The notes beneath the pieces are model-generated. The model was not told the DNA's origin and did no database searches. It saw nothing but the letters and a program-made list of their open reading frames with translations. Shown one piece after another: positions 1 through 5,541 of a stretch of DNA of 9,690 nucleotides (the stretch's first letter is position 1; every line of letters starts with the position of its first letter). The stretch lies in contig JBMNTQ010000069.1 of assembly GCA_050945815.1 (NCBI GenBank), positions 1-9,690 of the forward strand. Reading direction: 5' to 3'. A program made the position numbers and the translations under genes. Origin of the DNA: JBMNTQ01 sp050945815 (GTDB taxonomy: Bacteria > Bacillota > Clostridia > Christensenellales > JBMNTQ01).

Positions 1-12
1 TTGTGCAATTTA

Positions 13-21
13 TGATAAAAT
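13..21 (+). promoter_or_regulatory. possible extended -10 of the mntP promoter
   Basis: TGATAAAAT matches the extended -10 pattern TGnTAtaAT at five of six hexamer positions. A -35 box at normal spacing would lie before base 1, so the promoter cannot be confirmed. If used, transcription would start near base 28 and give a leader of about 50 nt. Confidence 0.3.
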
Positions 22-78
22 AAACGTTCAATGTACTATTTGTTATTTGAGGTCGGCCCATAAGAGAAAGGTGTTTAC

Positions 79-654
79 ATGGCTCTAGAAATCATTCTGC
101 CCACTGCTTTTGCCCTGGCTATGGATGCGGTAGCCGTTTCCATTGCCAACGGCATGTGTATTGTGGGTCCTCGGACAAAAAAAGCACTTACGATCGCTCT
201 TTTCTTTGGAATAGCCCAAGGGATCATGCCGATTCTGGGCTATCTGGTCGGCTCGCTCATGAAAGACCTAATTCAGTCGATCGATCATTGGGTCGCTCTG
301 GTTCTGCTCTCGTTTATCGGTATTCGGATGATCGTGGAAGCAGTCCGGCGCATTAAATCCCCCGATACCTGCCCGCCGCCCCGAGAGCTGACCACGAAGA
401 CAGTCTTTGTGCAAGCCATCGCAACCAGTATAGACGCCCTAGCCGTAGGCATTAGCTTTGCGGCGCTGGGCTACAACATCCTGCTCGCCTCTGCCGTCAT
501 CAGCGGCACCACCTTTGTCTGCTGCCTCCTTGCAGTCTATATCGGCCGCCTTTTCAGTATCACCCTCAAAGAAAAAGCGGAGATATTAGGCGGCATCGTG
601 CTAATCATCATTGCGCTGCGCATCGTCATTGAACATCTATCCACCGGTATTTAG
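79..654 (+). CDS. mntP: MntP-family manganese efflux pump
   Basis: This is a 191-residue, very hydrophobic membrane protein, the usual length for MntP (old names YebN/DUF204), which exports Mn(II) across the cytoplasmic membrane and protects against manganese excess. The sequence shows the family's two related halves. The first has LAMDAVAVSIANG (residues 13-25, with D16) and the second has ATSIDALAVGISF (115-127, with D119). These acidic residues in membrane segments match the two aspartates known to be essential in E. coli MntP. About six TM segments can be drawn: roughly 4-24, 36-58, 70-90, 108-130, 134-156 and 168-187. The ATG is preceded by AAAGGTG (67-73) at good spacing. The gene appears monocistronic, with an intrinsic terminator 88 nt downstream. 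In many bacteria mntP follows a yybP-ykoY manganese riboswitch; none is recognisable in the 78 nt available here. The family call is secure and the substrate is inferred from it. Confidence 0.93.
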   Translation: MALEIILPTAFALAMDAVAVSIANGMCIVGPRTKKALTIALFFGIAQGIMPILGYLVGSLMKDLIQSIDHWVALVLLSFIGIRMIVEAVRRIKSPDTCPPPRELTTKTVFVQAIATSIDALAVGISFAALGYNILLASAVISGTTFVCCLLAVYIGRLFSITLKEKAEILGGIVLIIIALRIVIEHLSTGI

Positions 655-741
655 CACAACCTCCCGCCCCAATCATCCATATACTACCCAGCATCCCTTT
701 TTGAAAGCAAACCCGGGCAAAACTTCCCTAAATCCACCCTA

Positions 742-767
742 CCTCCGATAAAAAATCGGGGGTTTTT
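742..767 (+). terminator. intrinsic terminator downstream of mntP
   Basis: CCTCCGAT (742-749) pairs with ATCGGGGG (755-762) to form an 8-bp stem with one U-G wobble and an AAAAA loop. TTTTT follows at once (763-767). This is a textbook Rho-independent terminator on the + strand and separates mntP from the glycosyltransferase gene. Confidence 0.9.
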
Positions 768-793
768 GTCGTTCAACTAGTCCTCTCACTGCT

Positions 794-826
794 CTCCTGC
801 TCCCCCCATTTGCCCCCTCCTGCTCC
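794..826. repeat. 10-bp direct repeat CTCCTGCTCC x2
   Basis: CTCCTGCTCC occurs at 794-803 and again at 817-826, 23 bp apart start to start, inside a C-rich tract. The repeat is exact, but it lies in low-complexity pyrimidine-rich DNA, so it may have no specific function. Confidence 0.5.
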
Positions 827-970
827 AACCAAGCCCGCCCTCATCAACCCCATCATCCTTCTTGCCGGATGCCGCCAGTTTCAGCTTCGCCTCTATCCCC
901 GATACGAGACTATCCTGCCACCGCAAAACTAGTGGGAACGAAACAGGGCTTTCCTTATTATATTAATAGC

Positions 971-979
971 AAAGGAGGG
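971..979 (+). promoter_or_regulatory. ribosome binding site fixing the start at 989
   Basis: AAAGGAGGG (971-979) is close to a perfect anti-16S complement and ends nine bases before the ATG at 989. The in-frame ATG at 869 has no comparable site. This argues that the protein begins at MISISLCMIVKNEE rather than 40 codons earlier. Confidence 0.88.
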
Positions 980-988
980 CAATCCGAT

Positions 989-2068
989 ATGATAAGCATT
1001 AGCCTGTGTATGATTGTAAAAAACGAAGAGGCGACACTGGGTCGCTGCTTGGACAGCGTGTCCGGTATCGCCGATGAAATTATTATTGTCGATACCGGTT
1101 CAACAGACCACACTCTGTCCATCGCCCGGCAATATACCGATTTTGTATACAATTTTGAATGGATCGACGATTTTTCCGCCGCCCGGAACTTCTCTTTCTC
1201 CAAAGCCACTCAGGATTATATCCTGTGGCTGGACGCCGACGACGTCATCCCCCCGGAAGAAGCAGAAAAATTCAAGCAACTCAAATCAACCCTCTCTCCC
1301 GATGTAGACATTGTCATGATGCGCTACATCATCGCCTTCGACGCTCAGGGCCGCGGCACCTATTCCTATTATCGAGAACGGCTGTCCAAGCGTTCCAGAA
1401 ACTACCGATGGTGCGAGCCTGTCCACGAATGCCTAACGCTTTTCGGCAACATTCTGCATGCCGACATCAGCATCCACCATAAAAAAATCCGCCCCACACC
1501 GAGCGGCAGAAACCTAGCCATCTATGAAGGTATCTTGGAGAAAAACGGCATCCTCACCCCCCGAGGCCAATACTATTTTGCCCGCGAGCTCAAAGACAAC
1601 GGTCAGTTTGCCCGGGCCGCCGAATTCTTCACCCAATTTCTATCTTCCCGCCTGGGTTGGCGAGAAGACAACATCAACGCCTGCAGCGAGCTTGCACGCT
1701 GCTACAACAGGCTTTCCCGGCCTAAAGACGCTTTGCGCGCCCTTGTACGAAGCTTTGAATACGACCTGCCCCGACCAGAAGTTTGCTGCCAAATCGGCTA
1801 TCATTATAAACAAGCTACAGACTACGAAAAAGCGGTGTTCTGGTTTGACCTGGCGCTTCGGGTAAACGTGCCGGAGGATAGCTGGGGCTTCCAGCAGCCG
1901 GATTATTGGGGCTATATTCCCAGCATCGAGCTTGCCTTCTGCTACAGCAAACTAGGCAATCTGGGCAAAGCCATTGCCTACAACGAAAAGGCTGCAGGCT
2001 ATAAGCCCGAGGCCCAAAGCGTACAGATCAACCGCACCTACTTCGCAAGCCTTCAAGCCGATAATTAG
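989..2068 (+). CDS. family 2 glycosyltransferase with C-terminal TPR-like repeats
   Basis: This is a 359-residue protein, probably cytoplasmic, with no signal peptide. Residues 1-110 are a GT-A glycosyltransferase family 2 domain. They carry the N-terminal signature SLCMIVKNEEATLGRCLDSV (5-24), the nucleotide-binding strand IIIVDTGSTDHT (31-42) and the metal-binding DxD motif in LDADD (D82, D84). A further motif, WCEPVHE (141-147), is typical of the two-domain group common in clostridia, to which SunS-like and flagellar-type glycosyltransferases are related. Residues about 195-345 are alpha-helical TPR-like repeats (for example 206-222, 233-252, 277-290 and 313-334) that probably bind the acceptor protein. 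The start at 989 was chosen from the strong ribosome binding site. The stop overlaps that of the convergent cyclase gene by 4 nt. Family members transfer sugars to peptides or surface proteins; here donor and acceptor are unknown. Glycosylation of pilin or flagellin is possible but has no direct support. Confidence 0.88.
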   Translation: MISISLCMIVKNEEATLGRCLDSVSGIADEIIIVDTGSTDHTLSIARQYTDFVYNFEWIDDFSAARNFSFSKATQDYILWLDADDVIPPEEAEKFKQLKSTLSPDVDIVMMRYIIAFDAQGRGTYSYYRERLSKRSRNYRWCEPVHECLTLFGNILHADISIHHKKIRPTPSGRNLAIYEGILEKNGILTPRGQYYFARELKDNGQFARAAEFFTQFLSSRLGWREDNINACSELARCYNRLSRPKDALRALVRSFEYDLPRPEVCCQIGYHYKQATDYEKAVFWFDLALRVNVPEDSWGFQQPDYWGYIPSIELAFCYSKLGNLGKAIAYNEKAAGYKPEAQSVQINRTYFASLQADN

Positions 2069-3552
2069 ACTTTGTTTCGATAGCTCTCCTTGTCCGCCGC
2101 CTTCATAATCTGGTCGGCGGTCAAGGGTTCTCCCTCCGGATCAAAGGCAGACAGGCCCATGCTGATGTCTAGCTCATAGGGCTTGTGCTGTTCGTCACTC
2201 ACCTGTCTCAAATGCTTGCGTATTCTCTCACATATCTGCCGCACCTGTCTCTCGTCTTTATTTCGGAACAGTATGACGAACTCGTCGCCGCCATAGCGAA
2301 ATATAATGTCCTCGGCGTCCTTTTCGCTCTTTATCACGTCACATACCGTATAAATAAAATTATCACCCTCAGCATGTCCAAAGCAGTCGTTCACTTTTTT
2401 CAAGTCGTTTAAATCGGCAAATCCTACAACTAAGGATGGCCCGCCCCGCTTGGATTCATGCAAAGCCTGTTGCAATAGATCTATGCCTTTACGGCGATTA
2501 TATACCCCGGTCAGCTCATCCGTTGTCGCATAGAATGCCAGCTCATTTTCCATACGCTTCAGTTCGGTGATATCCGTTACCTCACACAAAATCGCCGGTT
2601 CCCCCTCATATTCAATTTGTTCGAAATTGGCTAATACCCATTTTTTTTGCCCATCGGGATGCTGATGTTCCAAAACACGGTTTTGTATGCTGCCCTGTGT
2701 TTCCAGCTCTTCCAGAATAGTCTTCCAGTTTTCCTGGCGGATAAACGTGTTGGGCTGCTCGCTCCATTGGTTATTATCTTCCCGGATAGAATAGAACTTC
2801 AAGGCCTTCTGATTGGCCAGCAGAATCCTCCCGTCTTCCCGGCGCACCACCAGCACAGGTAGCGGATCGGCAAAGAACATCTTTCGGAAGCTCTCTTCAC
2901 TGGTGCGCAGCGCCCGCTCGGTTATAAAGCTTGAGCGGCGGCTCCTTTCCAAATAATAGACCGCCACCAGCGCCAGTCCAACCGCAATGGTTCCGTTTAT
3001 AATATGTGAGGTACGCAAGTACGGATTGTGCTGCAACAATAAAATGCCTATAATCTGGATGACATAGTTTCCTATAAAAATGGGGGTCAGCGTCTGAGGC
3101 TCGAACGGACAAATCAAAGCAACTGCCAGCACACACATGACAAACGCAGAGGAGCCCCCTCCTATTTCCTGTCCCACTAAGGACATATAATTGAGCAAAA
3201 GCATGGACAAGAGGATATACAGCCAGATCAACCACCAAGCGGTAGGGCTGATCTGCCGCTTTTTGAGGTATACCCGGCTGATTACGGCAGCAGCGCAAGA
3301 CAAGATAAATATCCCGATATGAGCGGTAACATTGCCCTGCCACACTTCAGGAATATTCTCCCTCAAACTAACAGAAGCAAAGTCCACACATAGCAAATAA
3401 GCCATCAAAACGACGAGTGTTGAAGACAATAATTTTATGCGAATCATCGCCTGGCGCAAACTATACTGCTTATACTCCTCAATTCCAACAAAGCTCTTTT
3501 GCTTAAAAATCCCTCGTATATAACGTTTTATTCGTTGGGAACTTTCTTTCAT
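2065..3552 (-). CDS. membrane diguanylate cyclase (six-TM sensor, PAS, GGDEF)
   Basis: This 495-residue protein is predicted to make c-di-GMP from two GTP at the inner face of the membrane. Residues 41-201 contain about six TM segments (41-57, 79-95, 105-122, 133-150, 155-173, 184-201), forming a MASE-like integral membrane sensor whose ligand is not known. Residues about 218-330 form a PAS domain ending in VTDITELKRMENEL, the usual PAS-to-GGDEF linker. Residues about 340-495 are the GGDEF domain. It has TTDELTGVYNRR (343-354), the metal and substrate region ADLNDLKKVND (379-389), FGHAEGD (391-397) and an intact active-site GGDEF (421-425). The inhibitory I-site RxxD is not conserved: its position reads DAED (412-415). 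No EAL domain is present. The ATG is preceded on the minus strand by GAGG (3560-3563 reversed). The gene is transcribed leftward, alone, and probably has a long leader from promoters in 3646-3786. Confidence 0.93.
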   Translation of the reverse strand: MKESSQRIKRYIRGIFKQKSFVGIEEYKQYSLRQAMIRIKLLSSTLVVLMAYLLCVDFASVSLRENIPEVWQGNVTAHIGIFILSCAAAVISRVYLKKRQISPTAWWLIWLYILLSMLLLNYMSLVGQEIGGGSSAFVMCVLAVALICPFEPQTLTPIFIGNYVIQIIGILLLQHNPYLRTSHIINGTIAVGLALVAVYYLERSRRSSFITERALRTSEESFRKMFFADPLPVLVVRREDGRILLANQKALKFYSIREDNNQWSEQPNTFIRQENWKTILEELETQGSIQNRVLEHQHPDGQKKWVLANFEQIEYEGEPAILCEVTDITELKRMENELAFYATTDELTGVYNRRKGIDLLQQALHESKRGGPSLVVGFADLNDLKKVNDCFGHAEGDNFIYTVCDVIKSEKDAEDIIFRYGGDEFVILFRNKDERQVRQICERIRKHLRQVSDEQHKPYELDISMGLSAFDPEGEPLTADQIMKAADKESYRNKV

Positions 3553-3645
3553 TGGTATTCCTCATAACTCACAGGTCTATTTTCTAAAAGTATTAGATTA
3601 AATAAAGCTATTATGGAACGCAAGCGATACAAAACAGGCATGTTT

Positions 3646-3654
3646 ATTATACCA
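3646..3654 (-). promoter_or_regulatory. extended -10, proximal leftward promoter of the cyclase gene
   Basis: Read on the minus strand, 3654-3646 is TGGTATAAT, a perfect extended -10. The -35 region is poor (CATATT at 17-bp spacing), so activity would depend on the TGn extension. A start near 3639 would give a leader of about 87 nt for the GGDEF gene. Confidence 0.45.
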
Positions 3655-3672
3655 TATGCAGCGAAGCGAATA

Positions 3673-3681
3673 TGGTATAAT
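3673..3681 (+). promoter_or_regulatory. extended -10 on the + strand within the inverted repeat
   Basis: TGGTATAAT on the + strand is a perfect extended -10, but no -35 box is seen at 16-18 bp. No gene starts directly downstream, so it may be a by-product of the inverted repeat or the start of a short untranslated RNA. Confidence 0.25.
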
Positions 3682-3758
3682 CCCGCGCCTATGCGTTTGG
3701 CCGCAGGGCAAAATTCGCACGCGCATAAAATAAAGTGTATACTAGACGCTTTGCGGCT

Positions 3759-3770
3759 ATTATACCATAT
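3759..3770. repeat. third exact copy of the 12-bp word ATTATACCATAT
   Basis: Bases 3759-3770 repeat 3646-3657 exactly, in the same orientation and 113 bp away. With 3670-3681 it also forms a long-range inverted pair. This copy is the -10 region of the distal leftward promoter. Confidence 0.8.
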
Positions 3771-3786
3771 TGATGCGGAATATCAA
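3759..3786 (-). promoter_or_regulatory. distal leftward promoter of the cyclase gene
   Basis: On the minus strand the -35 box is TTGATA (3786-3781), the spacer is 16 bp and the -10 box is TATAAT (3764-3759), preceded by an extended TGG (3767-3765). This is the best leftward promoter in the spacer. A start near 3752 would give a leader of about 200 nt. A 6-bp inverted repeat, ATTGAT (3769-3774) and ATCAAT (3782-3787), overlaps the -35 box and could be an operator. Confidence 0.65.
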
Positions 3787-3871
3787 TCAATCCCCTCATC
3801 ATTTCATACACTGTTTTTCTATTCAACACAATCCTAAAAATCTTTACCCTCCTTCCTTGCCCAAAATTACT

Positions 3872-3900
3872 TTGACACCCTACCGATACTCTTATATAAT
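3872..3900 (+). promoter_or_regulatory. near-consensus sigma-A promoter of the oxidoreductase gene
   Basis: TTGACA (3872-3877), an exact 17-bp spacer and TATAAT (3895-3900) match the housekeeping consensus fully. Transcription would begin near 3907, leaving a leader of about 84 nt before the ATG at 3991. Confidence 0.88.
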
Positions 3901-3937
3901 TTAGTCATAAATATACATCATTATCGATCATCATTTG

Positions 3938-3984
3938 CCTACCTGTTCATGAGAAACACTGCGGCAAACTGAATCTACAGGAGG
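3938..3984 (+). promoter_or_regulatory. leader stem that can mask the Shine-Dalgarno site
   Basis: CCTACCTGT (3938-3946) can pair with ACAGGAGG (3977-3984), giving 8 bp with one bulged A and a 30-nt loop. The 3' arm includes the whole ribosome binding site of the gene at 3991. The pairing is read directly from the sequence; a role in translational control is inference. Confidence 0.45.
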
Positions 3985-3990
3985 TACGTT

Positions 3991-5109
3991 ATGTTAAAGT
4001 ACGGCATTGTTGGCGCCTCTCTGGATTCCTTCATCGGAGACGTGCATATTCGCGGCATCGAAGCCACTCGCAAAGCAGAGCTTGTTGCAGGCTGTTTTTC
4101 CAGAAGCCACGAAAAAACCCTGGCTGCTGCGAAAGTCTATGGTGTAACACCGGATCGCGCCTATTCCTCGTTTTCTGAAATGGCCGCGGCGGAAGCCGCC
4201 CGGGAAGACGGCATCGATTTTGTTGTCATAACCACCCCCAACAATACCCACTACCCTTGCGCCAAAGCTTTCTTAGAGCAGGGCATCCATGTTTCCTGCG
4301 ATAAACCGCTGACAGTGGACGAGGAGCAAGCAAAAGAACTTCAGGCCTTGGCAAAAAAGAACGATCTGTTGTTCTGTGTAACCTATACCTTTGCCGGTCT
4401 GCCCACTCTGCGCCATATCCGCAGCATCATCCAAAATGGCGACATCGGAAACGTGCTGATGATCATGGGAGAAAACGCGCAAAGCTGGATCTTCGAAGAC
4501 TCCAGCAACGCCGACATCTCCGCCTGGCGCACCCAGCCCGAAAGCACCGGTAAAACCAATTGCCTGGCAGACATCGGCACCCACGTGGAGTTTACCGCAC
4601 ATTTTCTCACCGGCCTGTCCATCAGCGCCGTATGCTGCAAATTGGATGAATTAGGCCCCGGTGGCCAAATGGACACCAACGTCCGCATTTTGCTGGAATA
4701 CGACAACGGCGCCACCGGAATCTACTGGACCTCGCAGATCGCCCTAGGCAACGACAACGCCCTGCGGCTGCGCATCTATGGCGACAAAGGCTCTGTAGAA
4801 TGGAAAAATGACGAACCCGAAGTATTCAGCCTAACCTTAAAAGGCCAGCCGACTATGCGCATTGCCAAAGGGAAGGACTATTTCGCATCGCCCTACAGCA
4901 ACAAAGGACGCCTGCCGGCAGGGCACGCCGAGGGCCTTTTCTACGCCTTCGCCAACATTTACGACGATTTTATCACCGCCGTGCAAAACAAAAAGGACGG
5001 CAAGCCCTACGAAGTCAACTTCCCAACTGTAGACGACGGTTACCGGGGCATGCATTTTCTCGACAGCTGCATCCAAAGCAACAAAGAAAACGGCTGGGTA
5101 ACCCTTTAG
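3991..5109 (+). CDS. Gfo/Idh/MocA-family NAD(P)-dependent oxidoreductase
   Basis: This is a 372-residue cytosolic protein of the glucose-fructose oxidoreductase / inositol dehydrogenase family. Residues 1-125 form the Rossmann domain, with the nucleotide-binding start KYGIVGAS (3-10), TTPNNTHY (81-88) and the CDKPLT motif (103-108), which supplies the conserved lysine K105. The C-terminal alpha/beta domain carries ADIGTHVEF (193-201), the usual DxxxH catalytic motif (D194, H198), and GHAEG (311-315). Length and motif order are normal, and the motifs suggest an active enzyme. The family oxidises or reduces sugars, inositols and related polyols; the substrate cannot be told from sequence. The gene has its own strong promoter and the ribosome binding site CAGGAGGT (3978-3985). 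It stands alone, with no transporter or sugar-catabolism partner nearby to narrow its role. Confidence 0.92.
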   Translation: MLKYGIVGASLDSFIGDVHIRGIEATRKAELVAGCFSRSHEKTLAAAKVYGVTPDRAYSSFSEMAAAEAAREDGIDFVVITTPNNTHYPCAKAFLEQGIHVSCDKPLTVDEEQAKELQALAKKNDLLFCVTYTFAGLPTLRHIRSIIQNGDIGNVLMIMGENAQSWIFEDSSNADISAWRTQPESTGKTNCLADIGTHVEFTAHFLTGLSISAVCCKLDELGPGGQMDTNVRILLEYDNGATGIYWTSQIALGNDNALRLRIYGDKGSVEWKNDEPEVFSLTLKGQPTMRIAKGKDYFASPYSNKGRLPAGHAEGLFYAFANIYDDFITAVQNKKDGKPYEVNFPTVDDGYRGMHFLDSCIQSNKENGWVTL

Positions 5110-5177
5110 CTCCATTCCCCTAGCCCATACGACAGAGGAATTGGCCGCCGGCCCTCTCTAATTCTATGTAATTGAAA

Positions 5178-5227
5178 CCGGATCCGGGGCTTACCGCATC
5201 GCAGCAAAGCAGCAAGCCCCGATGATC
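5178..5227. repeat. inverted repeat (GGGGCTT / AAGCCCC) with palindromic edge
   Basis: GGGGCTT (5186-5192) pairs with AAGCCCC (5214-5220) across 21 nt. The stem can extend through ATC (5182-5184) and GAT (5221-5223) around one bulged C, or through GATC (5181-5184) and GATC (5224-5227). The left edge is the 10-bp palindrome CCGGATCCGG (5178-5187). No T-run follows on either strand, so it is not a standard terminator. Confidence 0.6.
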
Positions 5228-5465
5228 TGACCCATTCAGACTACCCTCATAAGCCAGATCGGGTTTGGACGCCCTTGCAAGCAGTTCGTTATCTGCCCGT
5301 TTATCTTTCCTGTCTCGTCCCATGTGCATACCCTGCATCCTATCTGCCCCGCCCCTCTTTTCCCACACCACCCATCCGCAGCTCCCTGCAAAATTCCACG
5401 GCCTATCCTGCCCTATTTTTTGTGGATCCTTCCCGCCAAAACTTCCTGCATGTTTTCAAGCCGCA

Positions 5466-5494
5466 TTGCGAAACCATCGCTATTTTGCTATAAT
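5466..5494 (+). promoter_or_regulatory. promoter upstream of pilB
   Basis: TTGCGA (5466-5471), a 17-bp spacer and TATAAT (5489-5494) with an extended TGC (5486-5488) form a good sigma-A promoter. The start would be near 5501, about 41 nt before the pilB ATG. A second extended -10-like word, TGGTACAAT, lies at 5503-5511. Confidence 0.72.
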
Positions 5495-5541
5495 CAGCTT
5501 ATTGGTACAATATTCTACATTTAAAGGAAGCGATTGCAAAC

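Larger units (their letters stand above)
655..988. other. intergenic spacer with terminator and C-rich tract
   Basis: This 334-bp spacer holds no convincing gene. It contains the intrinsic terminator of the upstream gene (742-767), then a strongly C-rich stretch (781-870: 46 C and 9 G in 90 bases) with a 10-bp direct repeat, and lastly the ribosome binding site of the glycosyltransferase gene. An AT-rich stretch at 955-967 includes a TATTAT that could act as a -10 box, but no -35 box stands out, so the promoter of the downstream gene is not identified. Confidence 0.6.
3646..3681. repeat. perfect 12-bp inverted repeat
   Basis: ATTATACCATAT (3646-3657) and ATATGGTATAAT (3670-3681) are exact reverse complements separated by 12 nt. 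Each arm contains TGGTATAAT, one on each strand. The element could form a hairpin in RNA or act as a pair of facing promoter elements or a regulator binding site. Confidence 0.8.
3553..3990. other. divergent regulatory spacer
   Basis: This 438-bp spacer lies between the leftward cyclase gene and the rightward oxidoreductase gene. It has no convincing coding region. It holds three copies of a 12-bp extended -10 word, a leftward promoter at 3759-3786, a near-consensus rightward promoter at 3872-3900, and inverted repeats that could fold in RNA or bind a regulator. These parts are listed separately. Confidence 0.75.
5110..5541. other. intergenic spacer with inverted repeats, C-rich tract and pilB promoter
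   Basis: This 432-bp spacer contains no convincing gene. From left to right it holds a small hairpin (5134-5157), a 10-bp palindrome merging into a larger inverted repeat (5178-5227), a second short stem (5224-5260), a C-rich tract (5291-5450: 67 C and 20 G in 160 bases) and the pilB promoter. No hairpin is followed by a T-run, so the terminator of the oxidoreductase gene is not clear. No known riboswitch class is recognised. Confidence 0.6.

Noticed and set aside
791..830. G-quadruplex on the minus strand
   Set aside because: Only two long G runs are present with otherwise GG pairs, so a three-tetrad structure cannot be drawn in canonical form.
869..988. 40-codon N-terminal extension of the glycosyltransferase from the ATG at 869
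   Set aside because: No ribosome binding site precedes it, the peptide is Pro/Ser-rich and unlike the family, and a near-perfect site precedes the ATG at 989 where the family's conserved N-terminus begins.
3613..3837. 74-codon open frame on the + strand
   Set aside because: It has no Shine-Dalgarno site, its composition is not coding-like, and it runs through the 12-bp repeats and promoter elements.
5160..5290. c-di-GMP (GEMM) riboswitch ahead of the pilus genes
   Set aside because: The spacer has GCAAAGC, but the conserved aptamer core and the paired helices of GEMM-I or GEMM-II are not found, and the stretch lies upstream of the pilB promoter at 5466-5494.
5120..5371. 83-codon open frame on the minus strand with a GTG start
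   Set aside because: The start has only a distant GGAG, the product is not recognised, and it spans the palindromic structures. A decayed gene cannot be excluded, so the region is flagged as unexplained.
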